Source: an uncultured Eubacterium sp.
GTDB taxonomy: Bacteria > Bacillota > Clostridia > Lachnospirales > Lachnospiraceae
Length of the DNA stretch: 6,027 nucleotides
Assembly (NCBI GenBank): GCA_905236225.1
Contig: CAJOPM010000079.1
Span: 1 to 6,027, forward strand
Reading direction: 5' to 3'
Position 1 is the first letter of the stretch. Every line of letters begins with the position of its first letter. The notes below the pieces were generated by a model. That model saw nothing but the letters and a program-made list of their open reading frames with translations, had not been told where the DNA came from and searched no databases. The position numbers were made by a program, and so were the translations under genes. Of the stretch, positions 1 to 5,900 are shown piece by piece.

Positions 1-34
1 AGCTCCGACTTAAGTTAAACGCTCCGCTTTTGAT

Positions 35-87
35 GCGCACGGATTCGGACAGGAATTTGTCTGCTGAAGCAGACCCGAATCCGGCGC
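35..87. repeat. Nested imperfect inverted repeat (hairpin-forming intergenic element)
   Basis: The outer arms are GCGC (35-38) plus CGGATTCGG (40-48), pairing exactly with CCGAATCCG (75-83) plus GCGC (84-87). A39 is the only bulge, which gives 13 paired bases. Inside lies a second perfect hairpin, TCTGC (60-64) and GCAGA (69-73), around a TGAA loop. No U-run follows on either strand, so it is not a standard intrinsic terminator. The block is GC-richer than the DNA downstream. It resembles REP-like palindromic intergenic repeats, but copy number cannot be judged from one window. It could also be the 3' end of an upstream gene's transcript structure. Confidence 0.6.
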
Positions 88-111
88 TCAAGACTCGCGA
101 GCGAGTCTTGA
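88..111. repeat. Perfect 11-bp inverted repeat with 2-nt centre
   Basis: TCAAGACTCGC (88-98) and GCGAGTCTTGA (101-111) are exact reverse complements separated only by GA. On the plus strand it is followed by ACAAAAAAG and on the minus strand by GCGCCGG, so it lacks a U-tract in both directions and is a poor terminator. The right arm overlaps a perfect TTGACA hexamer (108-113). This makes an operator for a dimeric repressor of the efflux gene possible. It may instead be one more unit of the palindromic block at 35-87, whose inner stem also has a GA centre. Confidence 0.55.
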
Positions 112-143
112 CAAAAAAGTGTATTCATTTATTGTAGATATCC

Positions 144-152
144 TGTTATAAT
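144..152 (+). promoter_or_regulatory. Probable extended -10 promoter of the efflux gene
   Basis: TGTTATAAT (144-152) is a perfect extended -10 element, TGn followed by consensus TATAAT. The -35 region at 17-bp spacing (124-129, TTCATT) is weak, as is common for extended -10 promoters. Transcription would start near 159, leaving a leader of about 43 nt before the ATG at 202. A near-copy, CTGTTATGAT (163-172), lies 20 bp downstream of CTGTTATAAT (143-152); it could be a second -10 or a tandem protein-binding site. The consensus TTGACA at 108-113 has only a 4/6 -10 match at proper spacing (TATTGT, 130-135). Confidence 0.55.
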
Positions 153-186
153 TGTAAATGGTCTGTTATGATATTTTTTTAACAAT

Positions 187-192
187 GAGAGG
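187..192 (+). promoter_or_regulatory. Ribosome binding site of the efflux gene
   Basis: GAGAGG ends 9 nt before the ATG at 202, which supports that start codon. No other in-frame start in the leader has a comparable site. Confidence 0.75.
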
Positions 193-201
193 AATTATAT
201 A

Positions 202-1611
202 ATGGAAGAAAAATATGAACGCGTCTACGATAAGAAACTGGTGATGTCAATATTTGCCACGGGACTTTTGACATTTACCGGTATTATTGTAGAGACCGCA
301 ATGAATGTTACATTTCCCACTTTGATGGAACAGTTTAACATCTCTACTTCTACAGTACAATGGTGTACAACAGGTTATCTGCTCGCCTTATCTATAGTAA
401 TAACTATATCAGCATTTCTAAAAAAACGATTTAAAACAAAGCAGCTGTTTGTCACTGCTCTTTTATTATTTCTGGCGGGAACTGTTCTGTGCGCTTTGGC
501 GCCTGCGTTTTCCCTGCTGCTTTGCGGAAGAATGATTCAAGGTATCGCTACAGGTATTGCACTGCCTCTTATGATGAACATCATCTTAGAACAAGCGACT
601 TTAGAAAAAACCGGAATGCTTATGGGTGTTGCAATGCTTATTACTGCAGTTGCGCCGGCAATAGGACCTGCTCTTGGCGGAGTATTAGTCGATACTCTCG
701 GATGGAGAAGCATATTCTGGGTTTTGGTTCCCTTGCTTCTTATATCCTTTGTGCTCGGCATAATATCAATAAGGCAGGGCTGGAAAACAGAAAAGATTTC
801 GCTTAATTTCACCGAATGGATTATGCTGGCTATCTCATTTATATGCCTGATTCTTGCCACAAGTTATATACCCGAGCTGGGAATATGGAGCCCTATTATA
901 TGGCTTCTGTTTTTGGGATGCATTGTATTCTTGCTGCTTTTTGTGCGTCACTCAAAAAAATGCACTACCCCGCTTATTGATGTGGAAATCTTTTCTTCAA
1001 AGATTTATATATTTACGGTTATAGCAATATTTACTCAGCAAATCGTCTGCCTTGGAATTGGATATGTTGTTCCGAACCTGCCGCAGCTTTCCTGGGGTGT
1101 CAGCTCAAGCGTTGCCGGCATGATTATGGTGCCGGGCTGTCTGGTTGCCGCAATATTTTCACCTGTTGCAGGAAAATGGCTTGATAAAGTAGGTCCGATT
1201 AAACCTATTACCCTTGGAATCATAAGCGCAGTGACAGGAACTTTTCTGATTGCCTTTGTTGCTCCAAGAACAGGATGGGTATTCTCATTTATGTTCTTCT
1301 ACATAATATTTGCAATCGGACTTGCGTTTCTTACAGGAAATATTATCACTAACGGTCTAAGACATGTTAAAGATAAATACGTAGCCGATGGTAATGCCAT
1401 TAACAATACCGTGCAGCAGCTTGCCGGAGGGGTCGGCACGGCAATTGCGACCACCATTGTTGCCATTGCTCAGTCAGATACGACACGCAGCATCGCAACA
1501 ACCACATATACCGGTGCGATCCGTGCGCTTATGGCATTGTTTATATTTCAGATTGTTGCCCTGATATGTGTAGTGATAGCGCTTAGGCTTACCGCTAAGA
1601 AAAAGAAATAA
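202..1611 (+). CDS. DHA2-family (EmrB/QacA/LmrB-like) multidrug MFS transporter, 14 TM
   Basis: A 469-residue integral membrane protein of the major facilitator superfamily, predicted to export drugs or other toxic compounds in exchange for protons. The length and roughly 14 hydrophobic segments (first about 13-35, last about 440-463) fit the 14-helix DHA2 group. Visible family motifs are the TM1 motif ETAMNVTFP (31-39, with Glu31 where QacA-type proteins usually have Asp), WCTTGY (54-59), motif B RMIQG (110-114) and motif C GPALGG (155-160) followed by DTLGWRSIFW (164-173). The loop between TM2 and TM3 carries AFLKKRFKTKQLF instead of the classical GxLaDrxGrk motif A. A motif-A-like GKWLDKVGP is present in the second half (324-332). 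The C-terminus is a KKKK tail. The start is supported by the GAGAGG site. It appears to be monocistronic: palindromes lie upstream and a bidirectional terminator overlaps its stop codon. No regulator gene lies in the window. The family call is firm; the substrate is unknown, and lincosamide or other specificity cannot be read from sequence. Confidence 0.93.
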   Translation: MEEKYERVYDKKLVMSIFATGLLTFTGIIVETAMNVTFPTLMEQFNISTSTVQWCTTGYLLALSIVITISAFLKKRFKTKQLFVTALLLFLAGTVLCALAPAFSLLLCGRMIQGIATGIALPLMMNIILEQATLEKTGMLMGVAMLITAVAPAIGPALGGVLVDTLGWRSIFWVLVPLLLISFVLGIISIRQGWKTEKISLNFTEWIMLAISFICLILATSYIPELGIWSPIIWLLFLGCIVFLLLFVRHSKKCTTPLIDVEIFSSKIYIFTVIAIFTQQIVCLGIGYVVPNLPQLSWGVSSSVAGMIMVPGCLVAAIFSPVAGKWLDKVGPIKPITLGIISAVTGTFLIAFVAPRTGWVFSFMFFYIIFAIGLAFLTGNIITNGLRHVKDKYVADGNAINNTVQQLAGGVGTAIATTIVAIAQSDTTRSIATTTYTGAIRALMALFIFQIVALICVVIALRLTAKKKK

Positions 1612-1652
1612 AGAAAGAGCAAGGGAATTGATATTCTCTTGCTCTTTCTTTA
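1609..1652. terminator. Bidirectional intrinsic terminator between convergent genes
   Basis: TAAAGAAAGAGCAAGGGAA (1609-1627) pairs with the segment at 1634-1652 over 19 bp with a single G-U-type mismatch. T1628 and A1633 can extend the stem, leaving a TGAT loop. The plus-strand 3' arm ends in TTTCTTTATC. On the minus strand the arm runs into TTTCTTTTTCT, a good U-tract. The stop codon of the efflux gene (1609-1611) is inside the 5' arm, and the metY stop (1656-1654) starts 1 nt beyond the other arm, so one hairpin serves both transcripts. Confidence 0.85.
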
Positions 1653-1653
1653 T

Positions 1654-2934
1654 CTATATCTGTTTTAATGCCTGCTTGATATCGTTTATAATATCATCTG
1701 CATCTTCAAGACCGATTGATAATCTGATCAAATCAGGCTTTACTCCGGATTCTAAAAGTTCCTTATCACTAAGCTGGCGATGCGTATGGCTTGCAGGATG
1801 AAGCAGGCATGTTCTGCTGTCTGCAACGTGCGTTTCTATGGAAATAAGCTTAAGTGCATCCATAAATTTAATTGATGCCTCTCTTCCGCCCTTAATCCCA
1901 AAACACATTACTCCGCAAGAGCCGTTAGGCAAATACTTTTTAGCGAGCTCATAGCTTTGATCTCCTTCAATTGAGGGATAACTTATCCACGCCACATCAT
2001 CGCACTCTTTTAAAAACTCTGCTACTTTGAGTGCCGACTCGCAATGTCGCTTCATTCTGACAGCCAAAGACTCAAGACCAATGTTAATGTAGAAAGCATT
2101 TTGAGGTGACTGAATGCAGCCAAAATCTCTCATAAGCTGTGCCGTAGCTTTGGTTATAAAAGCTCCTTTTCCAAATGCTTTCGTATATGTAAGTCCGTGA
2201 TATGACTCATCAGGCTCTGTAAGTCCCGGGAACTTCTCTTTATGTGCATCCCAATCAAAGTTTCCGCTGTCAACTATTGCACCCCCTACCGAAACACCGT
2301 GTCCGTCAATATATTTGGTCGTAGAATGTGTCACGATATCGCATCCCCACTCAAATGGGCGACAGTTAACAGGGGTTGCAAATGTATTATCCATAATAAG
2401 AGGTACGCCGTGCTTATGTGCTATGCGCGCGAATTTTTCTATGTCAAATACATTTACCGTAGGATTAGTTATGGTCTCACCGAAGATGCATTTTGTGTTT
2501 TCCTTAAAAAGCTTATCAAGCTCTTCTTCGGAAATGTTTTGATCGATAAATGTACACTCTATTCCCATCTTTGCCAAAGTGGTTCCAAAGAGGTTGTAGG
2601 TTCCTCCGTAAATGGATGATGAGGCTATAAAATGATCTCCTGCCTGACAAATGTTAAAAATAGCGAAGAAATTAGCAGCCTGTCCTGATGATGTGAGCAT
2701 TGCGCATGCGCCGCCCTCCATGTCACAGATACGCTGTGCCACCAAATCATCTGTAGGATTCTGAAGGCGTGTATAGAAATATCCTGATATTTCCAGATCA
2801 AATAATTTTCCCATCGTCTCAGATGTATCATAATGAAATGTTGTACTCTGATAAATAGGTACCTGACGAGGCTCTCCTTCCTTCGGGCGATAGCCTCCAT
2901 GAATACATTTTGTTTCAACACTGTAGTTTTCCAT
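1654..2934 (-). CDS. metY: O-acetylhomoserine sulfhydrylase (O-acetylhomoserine aminocarboxypropyltransferase)
   Basis: A 426-residue cytosolic PLP enzyme of the Cys/Met-metabolism family (fold type I). It is expected to join O-acetyl-L-homoserine with sulfide to give homocysteine and acetate, the direct sulfhydrylation route to methionine. Visible family features are ETKCIHGGY near the N-terminus (7-15), PIYQSTTF (26-33), the phosphate-contacting YTR (54-56), SSGQAA (82-87), Tyr109 stacking on the cofactor, TNPT (156-159), Asp182 in the MDNTFATP segment for the pyridine nitrogen, the Schiff-base Lys207 in THSTTKY (202-208), and substrate-carboxylate Arg404 in IRLSIGLE. The length of about 426 and the SSGQAA form fit MetY better than MetB or MetC, which are usually near 380-400 residues. 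The ORF is intact at both ends. The ATG has an AAGGAG site 8 nt upstream. It is transcribed alone toward the shared terminator and diverges from the large gene. There is no room for a SAM riboswitch between its probable promoter and its start. Confidence 0.93.
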   Translation of the reverse strand: MENYSVETKCIHGGYRPKEGEPRQVPIYQSTTFHYDTSETMGKLFDLEISGYFYTRLQNPTDDLVAQRICDMEGGACAMLTSSGQAANFFAIFNICQAGDHFIASSSIYGGTYNLFGTTLAKMGIECTFIDQNISEEELDKLFKENTKCIFGETITNPTVNVFDIEKFARIAHKHGVPLIMDNTFATPVNCRPFEWGCDIVTHSTTKYIDGHGVSVGGAIVDSGNFDWDAHKEKFPGLTEPDESYHGLTYTKAFGKGAFITKATAQLMRDFGCIQSPQNAFYINIGLESLAVRMKRHCESALKVAEFLKECDDVAWISYPSIEGDQSYELAKKYLPNGSCGVMCFGIKGGREASIKFMDALKLISIETHVADSRTCLLHPASHTHRQLSDKELLESGVKPDLIRLSIGLEDADDIINDIKQALKQI

Positions 2935-2942
2935 TATAGTTT

Positions 2943-2948
2943 CTCCTT
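2943..2948 (-). promoter_or_regulatory. Ribosome binding site of metY
   Basis: On the minus strand AAGGAG precedes the ATG (2934-2932) with 8 nt between, a near-ideal Shine-Dalgarno site that fixes the metY start. Confidence 0.8.
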
Positions 2949-2972
2949 ATGATTTTTTCGCTGTATTTAACG

Positions 2973-2978
2973 AGTATA
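2973..2978 (-). promoter_or_regulatory. Probable -10 box of metY
   Basis: The minus strand reads TATACT (2978 to 2973), 5/6 to consensus, preceded by TTG. No good -35 is visible at 17 bp. Transcription would begin near 2966 and give a leader of about 30 nt ending in the AAGGAG site. The box is the mirror image of the -10 of the divergent gene (AGTATAC 2973-2979 against GTATACT 3012-3018). Confidence 0.5.
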
Positions 2979-3009
2979 CAACAAAAAAGTAAATTCTACC
3001 ACAATAATA

Positions 3010-3018
3010 TGGTATACT
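3010..3018 (+). promoter_or_regulatory. Probable extended -10 promoter of the large gene
   Basis: TGGTATACT (3010-3018) is an extended -10 (TGn plus TATACT). The -35 region at 17-bp spacing (2990-2995, TAAATT) is weak. Transcription would start near 3025. This places the in-frame ATG codons at 2949 and 3009 upstream of, or inside, the promoter. Confidence 0.55.
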
Positions 3019-3031
3019 TTAAACAACGAAT

Positions 3032-3036
3032 GGGGG
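3032..3036 (+). promoter_or_regulatory. Ribosome binding site deciding a TTG start
   Basis: GGGGG, followed by ATC, can pair with the CCUCC anti-Shine-Dalgarno core through one G-U wobble. It stands 8 nt before the in-frame TTG at 3045. None of the in-frame ATG codons at 2949, 3009 or 3030 has a purine-rich site at a usable distance. Confidence 0.55.
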
Positions 3037-3044
3037 ATCTTAAA

Positions 3045-5900
3045 TTGTTCTATGTTAAAGCCGGCCGGCAGGTTAAATTGGTTTTCGAAAAACTTCTAAA
3101 AGCTACAGGCGAGAACGTCGAGTGGACATCCGGAGTATTAGCGGTTAATCTTAATACGCTGATTCTTCCCGGCTTAGTTCGCTCGCTTTTTTTTGATATC
3201 GAAGGGCGCAGGGTTTTTTCAGAAATCATTGAGCTTAACTTTGATCCTCTAAAAGTAGAGCAGATGCCGGAGGAGTCTACTGTAATTAATGTATTTAATA
3301 TGCTTGTTTATGCTTTCGGCAGATGGGGCGCCTTAAAGGGACTAAAGGTCGAAAAAGACGACGATACTTTGATGCGTCTGTTTAGAGAAATTCTAAAACC
3401 CCTTGACATCAACGTAGAATTTCACCGTTTTGGAATGGACTTTATGGAAAAGAACGGCGTTATATTAAGCTACGAAGATGTCATCGAGCGTGCTATAGAA
3501 AATGCCAATAAAGAAGCCGAAGAAGAACTTGCCGCTGATGAGGGCGAAGAAGGATTAGGCCTTTGGCGCAATTTTAAGTGGCATAAAAATTCCTATGGTC
3601 TTAACAAGGATGAAAGTGAAACATCCGATCCTATGCAGCACAGACTCGGGCACAATTTCTATGGGCTTCGCTACAAGTGTCCGGTATGCTCTGAGCGTCT
3701 GTATATGTGTGTCTACCCGCCGGGACGAGAGCAAAAAGTCGAGACAACGTATCGCCCAATGTATATGGCGCGTGTTGTAACCTGCCCTAAATGCAATAGA
3801 TTTCTTACTCCGCAGCCCGACATGCTGTTGCAGGAAGGCAAGATATACGAGCTTGAATTTGACGACGATAAAAATGCTTACGAGGATTATAGGCAACTCT
3901 TAGGTGAACACGCCCAAAGAGTCTCTAATTGTAATTTTAATAAATATGAGTCAGAGTATGACAAAAAAAGCGCAGCTACCAAACCAAAGTCTATCGGTGA
4001 AGCTGCTCGGCATATGGACACTATGTCTCTTGATGAGCTGATACAGCTGCGAGACATGATTGATTCCGGCTTCTTCTTAGCAGGAGATATTGCTGATTAC
4101 TACAACAAAATCACAAATCTTATAGAACAAAGGCGAAATGAAAGGGATAATCCCCCGCCGCAAATAGAGGTACCTTCTGCGCAGCCAAGGTCAGATGACA
4201 ATATTTCCCAAGGCAGCGAAGATGCTGCTGCAAAAAGCAGCGCTTCTAATTTAAATACCCCAGGTGCCCCCAAAAAACCATTGCCTATCAAAACATCATC
4301 AGGCAAAGTCGTTTCGGCTCCTTCAGGCTCTGTAAAAATGAAGGGTGCTCCGCATTCTAAAAGTGAAAATGTCTCTACCAAGAGTGGCACAATAAGATAT
4401 GCCGGCGATACTGCGCCCGAGGCGACTGCCAATATAAACGATGATAATATCGAAGATGATACATTATATGATGAAGACGGACAGGTTGTCATAAAGCGTG
4501 AGGGAATCGAATATTTCGACGACAAAGAATTCGAAGATAATATTAACAGCATTGATGGTCGCAAGTATTTGCTCGAAGGCTTGTTTACCAAGGGCAAAAA
4601 GAACAAGGCTATAGACTCGGGCAGACTCAAACGGCTAAGGAAATCTCTTCGCGACAATGACAGCATAGACCCTCAACCTAAGGATGCATTCAGACGACTT
4701 AATGAAAAGATTTTTAAAGAACAACATCCAAAGCTTTATTCTCAAGTCAAAAAGATAATCGAGGGTGACAGCTACAAGGATATGGCTTCTATATTAGATG
4801 AAGTTCGAAAGACAGACGGCGATAGCGAAGCCAAAGGCACTATCGAGCAGGATATTATAGAGCCGATGAGCGAGCTTGGCAATAAGGAGATTCAAAAGCT
4901 TCTTGAAAAATACCCCAAGGAGCCTACCAGAGAACAATACAAAACCTTTAAGAAAAAAATCGGCACATACAAAGATATCGATACATCAAAGCATCAGGAC
5001 TATATAAAAAAGCTAAGAGATCCTGTAGAGAAAAAGGAGGTTTCAACCTTTGTAAATGACGCAGTCAGAAAATCTTCCGACGACGATATGCACAAAGTAT
5101 ATAACAAACTTCTCTTGGCCGATTATGAGCCTGAAAACAAAAAAATATTTATAGATTCTCTTCATAGGAAAATAGCCACTCGGGATATGCAAAAAGTAGA
5201 CCGTATGACTCACAACCTTGATAATCTTGATATCGATGATACAGCTAAGCTGTATTCGAGAGTCAACAACGAAGAGCTGCTGCCCGATATCAAATCCAAA
5301 ACCTTAGAAGAGATCAAAAAGCGTCTTAAAAAGTTAAAGAGTCAGGAATGCGCGCTGCTTGCCGAAAAGCTTCGCAAAGATATGAGCAGGGCCGGCGTAG
5401 ATATAAGTAACTTCCACTTTTTTGATCCCAAATCCAAAGATGAGATTTTGACTAAACAGGTTGATAATTTTACCTACGAACGGGGCGAATTTGAATATCC
5501 GATTGCCTCAATTGATGCTTCAAAAAAAGGCAACGGCAAGGATGGTTTTGTAATAACCGAAGATAATATATATGCAAAGAATATGATGAGTGTACTAAAA
5601 TGCTCTATACCTTCTATCCGAAAGGTAAATGCACAAACCGGCCTTCTCAATAAAGGCGTATATCTTCATAAGAAAAACGGCGCTAAAGAGAAAATCTCAA
5701 CTCCCTCAAAGGGATCGGATATGAAGACGCTCGCTGCGGCTTTAGGAGATTATATTAAATATCTCCAAGAAAAGCCCAAGTCAAGAGAGCTTGCATATAT
5801 GGCTAAAGAACAGCACAAAATCATCTGCTGCTACAGATGCGGATTTTATTATGAAGGCGCCGATGCCTGCCCGAGATGTGGAAGCAGACAAAATGCATAA
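3045..5900 (+). CDS. Large modular zinc-ribbon protein of unknown function
   Basis: I do not recognise this protein. From the TTG at 3045 it has 951 residues; the longest reading, from ATG 2949, has 983. Numbers here count from the TTG. Residues 1-150 look like a folded alpha/beta region, then comes an acidic stretch (about 152-171). A zinc-ribbon-like site follows, with C212-P-V-C215 and C247-P-K-C250 separated by 31 residues. A linker rich in Pro, Ser, Asp, Lys and Ala (about 366-478) is probably disordered. A highly charged, largely helical region (about 495-785) may hold degenerate repeats. Residues about 814-912 alternate short strands and end in a helix, with GFVITEDNIYAKNM from 834, which resembles bacterial PH-like modules. 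The C-terminus is a compact zinc ribbon, C929-x2-C932 and C942-x2-C945. No signal peptide or membrane helix is seen, so it is probably cytosolic. The architecture suggests a scaffold or adaptor, but that is inference. It has its own promoter, divergent from metY, and no partner gene follows within the window. The reading frame is intact and codon use is not visibly unlike its neighbours. Confidence 0.85.
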   Translation: MFYVKAGRQVKLVFEKLLKATGENVEWTSGVLAVNLNTLILPGLVRSLFFDIEGRRVFSEIIELNFDPLKVEQMPEESTVINVFNMLVYAFGRWGALKGLKVEKDDDTLMRLFREILKPLDINVEFHRFGMDFMEKNGVILSYEDVIERAIENANKEAEEELAADEGEEGLGLWRNFKWHKNSYGLNKDESETSDPMQHRLGHNFYGLRYKCPVCSERLYMCVYPPGREQKVETTYRPMYMARVVTCPKCNRFLTPQPDMLLQEGKIYELEFDDDKNAYEDYRQLLGEHAQRVSNCNFNKYESEYDKKSAATKPKSIGEAARHMDTMSLDELIQLRDMIDSGFFLAGDIADYYNKITNLIEQRRNERDNPPPQIEVPSAQPRSDDNISQGSEDAAAKSSASNLNTPGAPKKPLPIKTSSGKVVSAPSGSVKMKGAPHSKSENVSTKSGTIRYAGDTAPEATANINDDNIEDDTLYDEDGQVVIKREGIEYFDDKEFEDNINSIDGRKYLLEGLFTKGKKNKAIDSGRLKRLRKSLRDNDSIDPQPKDAFRRLNEKIFKEQHPKLYSQVKKIIEGDSYKDMASILDEVRKTDGDSEAKGTIEQDIIEPMSELGNKEIQKLLEKYPKEPTREQYKTFKKKIGTYKDIDTSKHQDYIKKLRDPVEKKEVSTFVNDAVRKSSDDDMHKVYNKLLLADYEPENKKIFIDSLHRKIATRDMQKVDRMTHNLDNLDIDDTAKLYSRVNNEELLPDIKSKTLEEIKKRLKKLKSQECALLAEKLRKDMSRAGVDISNFHFFDPKSKDEILTKQVDNFTYERGEFEYPIASIDASKKGNGKDGFVITEDNIYAKNMMSVLKCSIPSIRKVNAQTGLLNKGVYLHKKNGAKEKISTPSKGSDMKTLAAALGDYIKYLQEKPKSRELAYMAKEQHKIICCYRCGFYYEGADACPRCGSRQNA

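Noticed and set aside
3..137. Plus-strand frame open from the left edge to a TAG at 135-137
   Set aside because: It is made of the palindromic block and then runs through the promoter region, its composition is not protein-like, and it has no start in view. An upstream gene tail cannot be wholly excluded.
537..860. Minus-strand frame opposite the efflux gene
   Set aside because: It lies antisense to conserved transporter motifs B and C and is explained by codon bias of membrane protein genes.
2242..2619. Plus-strand frame of 125 codons opposite metY
   Set aside because: metY is a conserved intact enzyme across this whole stretch, and the opposite frame shows no recognisable motif.
3187..3194. 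Run of eight T in the large gene as a slippage or programmed frameshift site
   Set aside because: The zero frame continues intact for over 2,700 bases after it, and no stimulatory structure or alternative product is evident.
4227..4241. GCTGC-AAAAA-GCAGC hairpin inside the large gene
   Set aside because: The 5-bp stem within Ala/Ser codons has no T-run after it; it is probably a by-product of the AAAKSSA coding sequence.
4100..4666. Minus-strand frame of 188 codons opposite the large gene
   Set aside because: It is a Ser/Leu-rich shadow of the low-complexity linker on the other strand, with no evident ribosome binding site or promoter.
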